The notes beneath the pieces are model-generated. The model was not told the DNA's origin. It searched no databases and saw only the letters and a program-made list of their open reading frames with translations. A DNA stretch of 20,053 bases from Ophiostoma sp. CBS 140.51 (Eukaryota > Ascomycota > Sordariomycetes > Ophiostomatales > Ophiostomataceae), in contig JANSLP010000467.1 of NCBI GenBank assembly GCA_029298735.1, positions 1-20,053 on the forward strand. Direction: 5' to 3'. Shown in pieces: positions 8,379-19,000 of this stretch (its first letter is position 1; each line of letters begins with the position of its first letter). A program made the translations under genes and the position numbers.

Positions 8379-10797
8379 TTATGCCTCCTCCTCTCTCGCC
8401 TTCTTCATCCAAAGCTCACCAATGGGGTCGCCCTCTTCGGCGATACACTCCCACTCGCCCATGCCGTAGTGGGCGGGGGCCACACGGCAACCACGACCAC
8501 CACCACCGACAATCAGGTTGCCCGGGCGGTAGCTGGGATCCTGCTTCATGCGGCGCAGCACACTGCCGTGGACATAGACATTGTCGGGCACATCGCGGAC
8601 CTCGCCACAGGGCAGGGGCCAGCGGATGGGCTTCCACGAACCGTCGGCCTGCAGGTCCATGCGGCGGAAGGGCATGTATTCCATGACCTTCCAGGACATG
8701 ACGGTCATCTTGTTCAAGCCCTTGTTGTACTCGAGAGAATCGTGGATGGGGGCGTTGTGGGCCTTGTACATCATATCGTGGAACTGCGAGCGGGGTGTGC
8801 AGAGGCGAATATCGATGGCGCCGGCATTACCGTTGATGCCGAGGTCAGCAGCGGCAGCAGCGGCCTCTTCGGCCACAGTCGTCTTGGCCTGCTTGCCACT
8901 ACCACCACCGCTCTCGCTGGCGGCCGAATTGGTTTGGCTGCCACCGGCAATGGTCTCGTCCTGACTGTTGATGCGGACGGTCGGCGGCGGCATGGGCGGT
9001 GCGACCGTGATGGCCGGCTCGACAATCTCGGGGGCGACGGGGACGTGCAGAGCAGCCGAGGGGCTCAGAAGACCCGATGCAGCCGGCGGGGCGATATCGT
9101 TGTCCTCCTTGAGGTTGGGTGCCCACTGGTTCTCAAGAACGTCAGAGCAACCCATGGCCAGGACTTTCTCGGCATCAAACGTCAGACCGGCACGCATAGC
9201 CTCACGCACCATCCAGGTAAGAGGGACGTGACTGGCACTCTTGGTACCGGGGGTAATCTCCCAACCACCACCAATATCGGCGTGGTCACCTGAGAACCAA
9301 ACCTCAGTCAGGTCCTGGGGCACATCGTCGTCGTCGTGCTGGTCATGAGAGACGCCGCCGTGGCTGTACTCGGAGACACCATCGTCATCGGCACGCGAGT
9401 CACATGAGATGGAACGGCTGTGAGCACGGTACGGCGCCGGGTTCTCCATATCGTCACTGCCATCACCCGACTCGGCCACATCAGACAGGCGAGTTGCCCG
9501 GCGTCCACGGGGTGCACCACCCTTCTCCTGGTCTTCAGCACCCTCTTCACGGTCATGGTCGTGACTGGTGCGGCCGTCTTTGCGGATGGCCGACGTCATG
9601 GCCGCCTGCAGCGAGACACGACGGGCACGGTACTTTTCGTGGACATCGTGCAGCACCTGACGGGGGTCGCGGTGCTTCTTATTGGAGCTACCCGAGCCCT
9701 GGTATACCAGATCCTGACGGAACTTGGCACGGCGCTCGTCGATACTGACGGCATGACGAATGACCTTGGCGGAACTGCGGGCCGTGTAGGGGAACTTGCT
9801 GCGCTCCATCCAGGCTGTCTCAAACCGGGGCACACTGTTGACGGTATCAAATAGGCCCAGGAACTGAATACGGCGGACAGGACGAGAGAAAGTCTCACGG
9901 AAACCCTTCATGAACGCATACATTTCCTTCTTCTTGGCGGCACCGTCCTCGCCGCTGCCGTTGCGGCGGCACTGCCACTGACTAAACGACTTCCAGGCAA
10001 AGTGCACCATTTCCTCGTTACCATGGGACAGCAGACCGACATAATCCAGCATCTCAGCCAGGAAACGGGCAATGTAAGCGCCACGAGAAAAGCCAAACAG
10101 GTAAATCTCGTCACCAGGGTTGTAGAAACGCATCAGGAAACGGTAGCCGCCGACGACGTGCTGGTCAAACGACGAGCCGAAAGCACTGTCCTTGGCCTTC
10201 ATGTACCACGACCGGATGCGGGCCTTGGTCGACGTGTTGGACAAGCCGCCCGAGACGACATACGTGCCGATGCCGGCTGGAGTGGTCAGCGACGAACAAA
10301 TCAAATTAGAATACTAGGGGATGGGACTCACGCTGATAATAGTGGTATTGGTCGTCGGCGGTGCGGTCAAGCATACGGAAGATTTTGAGAATGTTGCTGT
10401 CCGAGTCGTCACCGCGGAACTTGTTGCCCGTGCCGTCAAAGCACAGCACCAGCTTGCGTGGCCGCTTGTCGGCAGGAGGCGCCATCTCGTCGTGGTGGTG
10501 CTGCCGGCGGGAGTAAGAAACAAAAGAATGGGCGTCGTCGCCGGGCACGGTTGTTTGCAGTGCGGCGTGTGTGTGGTGGTGATGGTGGCTGTGGTGGTCT
10601 TGTTGTTGTGCTGCTGGCTGGAAAGGATTTTGGGGGCTAAAAGTCGGGTTGTTGTTGGCGTTGAGGTTAAGCTGGTGTAGGTTGGCCTGGTTCAGACGTT
10701 GAACGTTTTGTGCCTGTAGGTTCTCGAGATTCTGTAAGGGAATAGGGTGTGCATCACCGCCTTCGGCCGCCAGGTGTACCTGCGAGTCCGAGTCCAT
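8379..10797 (-). CDS. DUF2235 (Tle1-like) alpha/beta serine hydrolase
   Basis: Two exons, 10797-10332 and 10276-8379, join to encode 787 aa. Residues 1-110 are Gln/Asn-rich with a His run near 68-75, probably disordered. The DUF2235 domain starts with KLVLCFDGTGNKF (115-127). Joining the exons restores YYQPGIGTY (153-161), a typical early family motif, which supports the splice. The nucleophile elbow GFSRG (Ser219) follows, then GLFDTV (296-301) and GDHADIGGGW (485-494) with the likely catalytic His. A charged, low-complexity insertion of about 125 residues (about 350-475) separates the last two. A second Pro/Ala/Ser/Gly-rich linker covers about 545-630. The C-terminus (HDSLEYN onward, ending before 787) looks like the usual fungal tail of the family. 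Bacterial relatives include the type VI phospholipase effector Tle1; fungal members are mostly uncharacterised, so the substrate is unknown. No signal peptide or membrane segment is seen. The start is the first ATG, with A at -3 and G at +4. Confidence 0.92.
10277..10331 (-). other. 55-bp intron of the DUF2235 gene
   Basis: On the minus strand the donor is GTGAGT (10331-10326) and the acceptor is CAG ending at 10277, with a consensus branch point CTGAC a short distance upstream. It interrupts a codon after its first base. Splicing replaces an in-frame run to a stop with the family motif QPGIGTY. The length is typical for a filamentous-fungus intron. Confidence 0.92.
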
Positions 10798-11510
10798 CCT
10801 TTCGGCGAGGTCGAGAGGAGGGGAGTGTGATTTTGAAATAGGTAAGGCCAACGAGAGAGCGGGAGAGCGAGCAGTTCGCGCTGCAGTCGGCTGCAAGAGC
10901 GTGTCGAGTCGAGGTAGGTAGGTCCCGTTCCGTCGTACAACGGCTGATAGGCAGGGAGGACAGGGACAGGCAGAGTACGAGAGTACAAAGGACAGTGGCA
11001 GGCAGGCGGGTACAATGGCGGCGCACAGGGTACGAATCGATACCTGACTTGACAAGGGCTGTCTGAGAGGCTTCAAAAAGAGTCAAGGGCGATCCCGAGA
11101 GGCGGCGGCAGTGCCTGCGGGTTGTCTCTGATTCGGTAATGGATGACTGTGTGGGTTGCGGGTATCTATGAATGTCCCTCGCCGTGTCTCATGAGAGCCA
11201 GTGAAAGAAGAATTGTGACGAAACGACGACGAGAGGGGTGCACCGTGTACAGCTTGTGCAATGCGGTTGATCACAGACCCTTTTGGCAGACCAAGAGGGG
11301 ATCAAGATAAACCAGGGCGGTTCAGGGCGGTCCAAGATGGTTCAGGGCGTTTTGTTGTCTCAACGCACGCAAACAAGGAACGGCGGTGGAGGTGTGGATG
11401 TCATTCAAGCGGAGATCGAGGATGTCAAGAAAAGGTTATGATGATCGGTGGCTGCAAGCTGTGGTGGATTATGGTGGGAGCTGCAGGGTGGAAGTGGAAG
11501 CAGCCAGTAA

Positions 11511-11528
11511 AGAGAGAGAGAGAGAGAC
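11511..11528. repeat. (AG)n microsatellite
   Basis: A short AG dinucleotide run with one interruption (ACAG), in purine-rich intergenic DNA. No function is implied. Confidence 0.8.
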
Positions 11529-11759
11529 AGAGAGTAAAAATGCAAAATCAAGGCCTCCAGGACAGACGATTCAGAAGACAGTAAGAACAAAAAGTGGTGA
11601 TGTTTACAGAGAAGGAACAGCAACAAAAAGTGTAGGTTGGCAACAGGACTTTAAGAAAAGAAAAGAAGGAAAGACGCGGGCAGACGCGGCGGCTCGTGGG
11701 GCATTTCACGAACGAGAATGGTGGGTAGAGTAAGGAAGGGACGACGAGAAGGCGAGAAG

Positions 11760-11782
11760 GCAAAAGGGCAAAAGGGCAAAAG
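11760..11782. repeat. 8-bp tandem repeat (GCAAAAGG)x3
   Basis: Three near-perfect copies of GCAAAAGG, the last one partial, in purine-rich intergenic sequence. Likely slippage. Confidence 0.75.
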
Positions 11783-12693
11783 AAGAAGCTCGAATGCACA
11801 GCACAAGGCTAACAACTCCTAGCCAGAGCTAGCAGCCCTCGGACAAGGGGCTCTTCCCGGATAAGGCGACATCTAAAACCAACGACGGTGCATTACCACG
11901 TCAAAAGCCAATAGTGTCGAACGGAGGACGGAGCAAAGCGGCCGTTTACTCGCGTTTTCACGTGTCGACGGTTTAAGTGTCAGGGGTTGGTGTTGTAAAT
12001 AAAGAGGCATGCAAAGCTTAGCTACGACGACGACAAGCGTCAAGCGTCGAGTGAGACGACCACTGAGTAAGACGACCAGGACGCTCCGCCTGGTAGGGCC
12101 AGTCTCTCGATCGGCAGACGATTGTGACAGATACTTAGATGGTGGCTACGATTCGTCTAGATCATTGTCGGCAAAATCTGTTTTTACATCCATTTTGTGT
12201 CCATTTGCGTCCATATCTGCAGCTCAGCCTGGCCCGTGGATGGCCTCTGACCGTCTGATTCGCTTTCCATCGGGGCATCCGGTCAAAGATGCCTTGCGAG
12301 GGCGGGCGAGACGCCTGTCTTAAATGTCGATGCGGCCGGAGGAATGCCTCGAAAGGGAGGGAGGAGAGGAGAAGAGGAACGAAAATGATGAAAAGCGAGA
12401 TGCGAGGGATGCAAATAGCAGACAAAAAAGCACAGAAGAAACACGAATAAAACGGGAAAAGAGGAGAACGCAGACAGACTATTGTTGTGCTGGTGCAGCT
12501 TGTCTCATTCTGGACACAAGATGTGAAAAGTATGAGTTTTTGGGTGCATGAAATTCAGGCGGTTCGTACCAACGGCCAATAAAACCCTGCAAAAGAGTGT
12601 CTGGCGGGCATCTGGACCCAGCAGCGGGTATGCAAATTTTGAAGAAGAGGCCCAGACTGGGTGAGATGGGGTCCAGAATGGGGTCTAGGCCAT

Positions 12694-12726
12694 ACGGCTA
12701 GGGGACAGCTAGGGAACGGCTAGGGG
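12694..12726. repeat. 11-bp tandem repeat, three copies
   Basis: ACGGCTAGGGG, ACAGCTAGGGA and ACGGCTAGGGG follow one another directly. Copy 2 differs from the others at two positions, both A/G. No coding content is seen. Confidence 0.8.
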
Positions 12727-13951
12727 GGACTGATGGGAATTGATTGGGAGAACATTGGGGGACAATACAAGGAGAGGGGATAAGGGGCTGAAGTCGAATA
12801 AAGGAAAAACAAAGGGAAATGAAGGGAGAAAAAGAGAAGAAAATGCGCCAGTGCCATTTGAGCGCTATGGAATGGGGCCTGCATGGGCGGGAGCAACGGT
12901 TTTGATAGGGCTGGAGAGGTGAGATGAGAAAATGATGATGAATGGAAGATGATGGGCAATGAAGAGGAACGATGGGAGAAAGGGAGACAGTACTTTCGGC
13001 GAAGACAAGAATCGAGATTTTGTTTATCTTAAGGGCTGCTCGTAAAAACTGTATTTTTCGAAGTACTCAAAAGACTGGGAAAATTACAGTCGAGCGAGCA
13101 AAAACAATCAAATGTACGAAATACACAGGTAACAAAAAGAAGAAAAACAGAAGAAGGGACAAAAAGACAACAACCGATGTGGAGATACTAGTCAAAAAGT
13201 GGCAATAGAATGATTGGCTATTGATATGCCGCCGTGAGAGTTTTATTGATTTTTGACCGTCCTGGGCCCTGAGGGAACACCTCAGCTCTGTTTAGCGATC
13301 CCATTTGGGCCTAGTTTGCTGCACGACAGTGGGCCAATGTCTGAGTACGGAAAAGACAGTGGACGGGCCCAATAAGCAAGATGGGCCAACCTAGCCAGCG
13401 AATGCGAATTGATTCACACAGACCAGGCCAGACCGACCCGGCAGACCCAGCACTGGGGAAGACCCTGGGGATTGGTATTACGACGTGTTTGGGTCGAATC
13501 CAGATTGTGGGAAATGCCGTCTTACGGTAGCATTGGACGGCGTCTTTCTCAAAAAGTGCATCGACGTTGTTTACTTGACAGAAAACGAGGGGCACAAGGC
13601 AGACAAATTTTGTGCTCAAGTGTCAGCTAGCATATCGCGTGCATTTATGTATTCTAGTTCGTCCAATACACAGGCGGAATCGCACTGCAGACGCTTTGGC
13701 GACGACAAACGTCAAGCTGAAAAGACTGAAAAAAAAAATTCTTACTTTTACATCAACGAATTGCCTATGCAGACACGGACGCCGTGGTTGTCGCCAAGGC
13801 AGACATGATCGTCGTTCACACACCGCTTTGCGGGTACGGAAAAGGAGTTTTCTGCATCAGCTACTCCGCTGCTGACTTCGTTTTCTCGTCTCAGTTGTGA
13901 TCTGAGTCTTGACTCAAGGCTGATCTACTCGATTTTAATTTTCATACTTCG

Positions 13952-14392
13952 TCACATTGACTCGTCACAGAAACAAAGAGATACATCTGTGGACACTCCA
14001 TACGAAATACTCAAGAGCATTTTGATTATCCCCTCCATTGCACCAACAGACACCCCTTCCTTGCTTCGACAACTTCTCGCAGGTTTTGTCCAAAAAAAAA
14101 AGTCGAGATGAACAAGAAACAAAAAGATGACGAAGAAGCTTGTGATTGCTTCTTTTTCTTCCTTCTTTTTCTTCCCATCCCTCCGTAACATAACTTCATG
14201 ACGGTCCCAACCACTTGATTCCCTCTTCCCTGCTGCATCGTCCACTGCCAGGGATAGCCAAGACACTCGGCAAGGAAGCGGGCCGCTTGTCTCGGCCTTA
14301 CCCCAAGTGGTCCCCTGTCCTCTCGACTGCCGGCGAATTGAACAAGCAGTAATCCCAAGCAGAACCACAAGCAAAATGAAAACAATGGACAT
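13952..14392 (-). CDS. Doubtful 146-aa ORF with N-terminal membrane segment
   Basis: From the ATG at 14392 the frame reads MSIVFILLVVLLGITACS, a good hydrophobic anchor or signal-type segment, followed by a basic stretch (IRRQSRGQG). Residues 30-70 look mixed and plausible. After that come a Lys/Glu run and a second hydrophobic run (SFFVIFLFLVHLDFFFW), encoded by purine and poly-T/A stretches that resemble non-coding DNA. A GGTAAGG donor-like site lies near codon 31, so a real gene could splice there. I do not recognise any family, and codon use is unlike the two certain genes. Most likely chance; listed because the N-terminal segment is unusually clean. Confidence 0.15.
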   Translation of the reverse strand: MSIVFILLVVLLGITACSIRRQSRGQGTTWGKAETSGPLPCRVSWLSLAVDDAAGKRESSGWDRHEVMLRRDGKKKKEEKEAITSFFVIFLFLVHLDFFFWTKPARSCRSKEGVSVGAMEGIIKMLLSISYGVSTDVSLCFCDESM

Positions 14393-14965
14393 CGTGATGG
14401 AGAAAGGAGGTGAAGGGGATATTGCGGGCGTCCTGTGAACTTGCTCAGCTTGTGATAAAGCTGTGAATTTAAAGATGGGCAGGTTCGTACAAGGCAAGCC
14501 ATCTTTCCCCAAATGTCTCTCCGTGTGTTCCGTGAATCCTGCTCGATCTTGTGTTGCAGCTGTCTTGCATGTTGTGTCTCGCAAGTTTGTAAGGTTTTGC
14601 TTTTTCTTCTCTTTGTCCCGCCTTGTATCTTTACCTTTCACCTGTGTCTCGTATCATTGTCTGTCTTGCTGCCTTTCTTGTATAATTTTCCGCCAGGACA
14701 GTGAACACTCGTCTCGCGGAAACTTGCTGTTGATCGACTTGTTGATCTCCCTGGATCAGTTTCTCCAACCGTGACGAGGGATGTTCTCGATGTCGATGTC
14801 GATGACGGAAGTAGAATACGGTTGACCAGGAAGCCGACAACACGAGCAAATCAGAGAATGCAGAAAAAAAAGAAAAAAAAGAAAAAAAGAAACTGAAAAC
14901 GAGAATCACAGATATCCACCCAACGTCCACAGAAACCCACAGATCCAACGCCAATCATCTTGTCG

Positions 14966-15326
14966 ATGCCCAACTCGAACAATGTCCCGCCCCCAAACAG
15001 GGTCCTGGTGCAGTTCAGTGCAGTTCAGCCCACCCCTGTGCAGGACCCGCAGTCTTCTTTTCTTCTTTGGGTATTCTTTATTTATTTCGTCCTTTCCCTT
15101 TCGAACCTCTTTTTGCGCACCTCTGATGTCGTCCCTCGTTTATTTTTATTTTTCTTCTTTTCCTCACTGATCATCCCTTCCCTTGCAGCTACGAGTCGGT
15201 TCGATGCCGTATGACGATTGTCATGCAGTCTGGGATTGTCTTCCAGCCATGATTGGCATTGTGGAGAGCTATTCGAATGAAGCGATGAGGCGAGCCTATG
15301 AAAAGTATCCGATTGCTGTCTTGTAA
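14966..15326 (+). CDS. Candidate small two-exon gene, 80 aa, unknown function
   Basis: Exon 1 (14966-15070) encodes 35 residues beginning MPNSNNVPPPNRV. The proposed intron (15071-15188) has a weak donor, GTATTC, but a strong 3' end: a CTGAT branch-point match, a pyrimidine tract and TTGCAG. Exon 2 (15189-15326) is open in the matching phase and reads like real protein, with CHAVWDCLPAMIGIVESY and AMRRAYEKYPIAVL before TAA. An AATAAA signal follows at 15379-15384, about 53 bp after the stop. The coherent set of 3' features is the evidence. The weak point is exon 1: exon 2 might belong to a different upstream exon. No family is recognised. Two Cys and several aromatic residues suggest a small folded domain or a fragment. 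It lies upstream of the Ppo gene in the same direction. Confidence 0.35.
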
Positions 15327-15873
15327 TGTGAAAACTATGTCGTAGGAGCAAGACCAGCAACAGCAAGACCAGCAAGACAATAAAAAACATGAACAATAGA
15401 GAAAATGGAAGGAAGGAAAACGCCACAAACTAAAATTAAACAGCCCTTGCTTCTTTGGGACACAACATGGTCGATGCACATCCATCTGTCCCAGCTATTG
15501 TTCCAGCCATTGACCCAGGCCTGTAGAAAAGGCTCCGATGCTGTATGTACTCGCAGGCACAACGAGGCCCAGTTTCACGACATAATATTCGACGTGCTAT
15601 TCGTCCACGCGACAATCTCTGCGATTATCGTGACGAGGAGTCCACATTTTGATAAACTGATGAGCGGCCTCCCTGTTGACGCCATGTCTCTGTCTGGATG
15701 TACTAAGTGTGCCCATGTACCAAGGTGTAGCTGAACGTGCTTCCTGTGTATTTTTTTATGTGAGGGCGACTGGCCCCTTTGGTATATTGATCTGTGTCTT
15801 GAATGTAACTGGGCAGCCGTCATTGTATCTCCCACTGTGTGGCACCGCTTGTTGACTTACAGGCAGCTCTACA
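15327..15873. other. Intergenic upstream of the Ppo gene
   Basis: Includes a CAGCAAGACCAG-type imperfect repeat at 15350-15380. A 109-codon ATG frame at 15405-15734 (plus) and an 86-codon frame on the other strand (15835-15575) overlap each other, show no motif, and are not called. The 3' part should hold the Ppo upstream regulatory sequence. Confidence 0.45.
15379..15384 (+). terminator. Putative AATAAA polyadenylation signal
   Basis: A canonical AATAAA lies about 53 bp after the stop of the candidate small gene. It is consistent with a real transcript end but is a common hexamer in AT-rich DNA. Confidence 0.3.
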
Positions 15874-15879
15874 TATAAA
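15874..15879 (+). promoter_or_regulatory. Putative TATA box of the Ppo gene
   Basis: TATAAA lies about 220 bp before the Ppo ATG. It is followed at about 15915-16030 by a long C/T-rich tract (CTCTCCCTCT, TATCCTTTCCCTCC and similar), a pattern common around transcription starts and leaders of highly expressed fungal genes. This predicts a leader of roughly 190 nt. Confidence 0.4.
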
Positions 15880-16097
15880 TCACAGTTGTACCCGAAACTG
15901 ACCTGACCCCGTGGCGTTTCTTTGCTCTCCCTCTGGCTGTATCTCTCTTATCCTTTCCCTCCTTTTGGCTTGTGATTTTCTCTCGCATTGTTCGTTTCCA
16001 TTCTCTCATCTTCTCTTTGATACCCAATCCCAACCCTCAACCTCAACACGCCTACCTGATACATTATTTACATCTTTTCACCACCCACATACCAACC

Positions 16098-19000
16098 ATG
16101 TCTGACCGCAATCTGGTCGGCGAGAAGCCGCAGGCCAGCACCAGCATCCATGGCACCGACACGGCATCGTCCAATTCCGGCCCGGAGAAGCTTGTGATTA
16201 GCGGCACTATCACCAACCGCCCGCCGCTGGCCAAGGGCCCTCAGAAGCAGTCCAGCCCCGGTGCTTTTGCCAAGCTCAGTGGTCTCCGTGCCGCCTCGAA
16301 GCGTCCTCTGCCTACCCAGACGGGCAATGGCACCTACATTGTGGCCAAGACCCAGACAGGCCTGCGTGAGGACATTAAGCACCTGACCTGGGCCAACGTC
16401 AAGACGGTGCTGGACCTAGCCAAGAGCAAGAAGAAGGGCGGCCCCACCGACGACCGCACGATGCTCATGGAGCGGGTGATTCAGCTGGTGGCGGGTCTGC
16501 CCTCCAAGTCGCGCAAGCGGGAGCTGCTGACGGCCAATTTCATTACGGAGCTGTGGGAGTCGCTGGACCACCCGCCGCAGCTGTTTGTGGGCGACAAGTT
16601 CCAGTACCGCATGGCGGACGGCTCCTTCAATAACATCCACAACCCCAGCCTGGGCGCTGCCGGCACGACCTATGCTCGCTCGGTGCATTCCACCGTTGCC
16701 TCGCCCAGTGCGCTGCCGGACCCGGGCATGGTCTTTGACTCGGTGATGCGTCGTGGGGAGTACAAGAGCCACCCCAACAACGTGTCAAGTGTTCTCTGGT
16801 ACTGGGCCACGATTATCATCCACGATTTGTTCTGGACGGACCACCGCGACCACAACAAGTCCAAGACGTCTTCATATCTTGATCTGTCACCGCTGTACGG
16901 CAGCAACCAGGAGATGCAGGACACGATCCGCACGTTCAAGGACGGCCGTCTCAAGCCGGATGCGTATGCCGACAAGCGCTTGCTGGGCATGCCTCCTGGT
17001 GTCTCGGTGATTCTCATCATGTTCAACCGCTTTCACAACTATGTAGCAGACAACCTGGCTGCCATCAACGAGGGAAACCGTTTCCCCCGTCCTCCTGGCT
17101 CCCCCGATGCTGAGGGCCTTGACGAGCGTGCCAAGGCCGCCTGGGCCAAGTACGACAACGACATTTTCCAGACAGCTCGTCTGGTGACGTCGGGCCTGTA
17201 CATTAACATTACGCTCGTCGACTACGTGCGCAACATTGTCAACCTCAACCGCTCGGACACCACCTTCACTCTTGATCCTCGCCTGGACACGGAGATCAAC
17301 TCGGGCACGGGCGAGCAGTCGGAGCGCGGCACGGGCAACGTTGTGTCAGCCGAGTTCAATCTATGCTACCGCTGGCACTCGTGCATCTCGGCCAAAGACG
17401 AGAAGTGGATCGAGGATTTCTATCACGACATCTTTGGCAAGCCGGCAGCCGAGGCCACGATGATGGATCTCATGGGCGGCTTTATCAAGTTTGAGCGGTC
17501 GATTCCCGATGATCCCGGTGTGCGCACGTTTGGTGGCTTCAAGCGCGGTGCTGATGGCCGCTTCAACGACGACGAGCTGGTCGACTGCATGAACGACGCC
17601 GTCGAGGACGTCGCTGGTGCGTTTGGTGCCAACAATGTGCCGCCCGCGATGCGATGTGTCGAGGTGCTGGGCATGCTGCAGGCGCGCAAGTGGAACCTGG
17701 CGGGTCTCAACGAGTTCCGCAAGCATTTTGGCCTCAAGCCGTACGAGAAGTTTGAGGACATCAACCCGGACCCGCAGGTGGCCGACTCGCTGCGCCACCT
17801 GTACCAGCACCCGGACTTTGTCGAGCTGTACCCGGGTATTGTCGCTGAGGCGGCCAAGGCGCCAATGGTGCCCGGTGTCGGTATTGCACCCACCTACACC
17901 ATCTCGCGTGTCGTGCTGTCGGATGCCGTTGTGTTGGTGCGCGGTGACCGCCACTACACGGTGGACTATGGCCCGAAGCAGCTGACGAACTGGGGATACA
18001 AGGAGGTCGACTACGACCTCAATGTGAACCACGGCTGTGTGTTCTACAAGCTCTTCATCCGCGCGTTCCCCAACCACTATAAGCAGAACAGCGTGTATGC
18101 GCACTACCCGATGGTGGTCCCCGCCGAGAACGTGCGCATCCTGCAGAGCCTGAAGCGCGACCACCTGTTTGATTTCTCGCGCCCCACGGCCATCCCACAG
18201 CGCGTGAACATCACGTCGTACGGCGGCGCGCTGCATGTGCTGGAGAAGCAGGACACGTACAAGGTTACGTGGAACGAGGGTCTGGGTTTCCTGATGGGCG
18301 AGCCGGGCAACCGGTTCATGCTGTCGGGCGACACGCCGCTGCACGCGCACCAGCGCCAGTGCATGGGAGCGCTGCTGTATCGCGACGCGTGGAAGGCCGA
18401 CGTCAAGGCGTTCTATGCGTCGACTGTCGAGTCTCTCCTTCAAGAGAAGAGCTATGTGCTCGCCAGCAAGCGCCAGGTCGACATTATCCACGACATTGGC
18501 AACATTGTGCACACCCACTTTGCAGCCCGCGTGTTCAACCTGCCCCTCAAGACGGCAGCCAACCCCAAGGGCGTGTACTCGGAGCAGGAGCTGTACATGG
18601 TGCTGGCGTTGATCTTTGTCACCATTTTCTTTGACATTGACCCCGTCAAGTCGTTCCCGCTGCGCCAGGCCACCAAGGAGTTGTGCACGCAACTGGGCAC
18701 CCTTATCGAGACCAATGTCAAGCTGGCCCTGGGTCTGGGCATGCGTGCCATGTTCTCGGGTGCTGCGCCCAACAAGAAGGCCAAGGACAGCCTAGCGGCC
18801 TATGGCATCAACATGACCAAGGGCCTGGCCAAGGCGGGTCTGGACGCCAAAGAGATTGCCTGGAGCCAGATCCTGCCGACAGCCGGCGCCATGGTGCCCA
18901 ACCAGGCCGAGGTTTTCGCCCAGGCCGTGGACTTTTATCTGTCGCCCGCGGGCAGCATCCACATCCCCGAGATCCACCGCATTGCCAACGAGCCTGTCTC

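Larger units (their letters stand above)
10798..14965. other. Long intergenic region between divergent genes
   Basis: Leader and promoter DNA of the DUF2235 gene should lie just above 10797, but I see no clear TATA box. The rest holds simple repeats (listed separately) and scattered CCAAT motifs (for example near 12570). Short open stretches are mostly Lys/Arg/Glu-rich from purine runs and look like chance. 13418-13700 (plus) is an open stretch with more protein-like text (DWYYDVF, PDCGKC) but no ATG until residue YSSSSN near 13647. 14392-13952 (minus) is a 146-codon ATG frame beginning with a hydrophobic MSIVFILLVVLLGITAC. I do not call either as a gene. Confidence 0.5.

Noticed and set aside
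8469..9293. 274-codon open frame on the plus strand over the DUF2235 gene
   Set aside because: It is antisense to a well-supported exon, and its Gly/Thr/Ala/Val-rich text is the mirror of C/G-ending codons.
10798..11076. N-terminal extension of the DUF2235 protein upstream of 10797
   Set aside because: The frame stays open but has no ATG; the first ATG at 10797 has a good context and sits directly before the conserved-looking part.
13475..13510. tRNA-like T-arm (TTTGG-GTCGAAT-CCAGA)
   Set aside because: No matching acceptor stem, D-arm or anticodon arm lies upstream, so it is a chance hairpin.
15405..15734. 109-codon ATG frame upstream of Ppo
   Set aside because: An equally long frame lies on the opposite strand, no motif is seen, and composition matches non-coding flanks; it remains possible but unsupported.
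15972..16097. N-terminal extension of the Ppo protein
   Set aside because: The frame is open upstream, but the first ATG is at 16098 in a strong start context; the upstream text is C/T-rich leader.
17361..18692. 443-codon open frame on the minus strand inside the Ppo gene
   Set aside because: It is a shadow of the GC-biased third codon positions of the Ppo coding frame; it has no recognisable motif while the plus frame has full family motifs.
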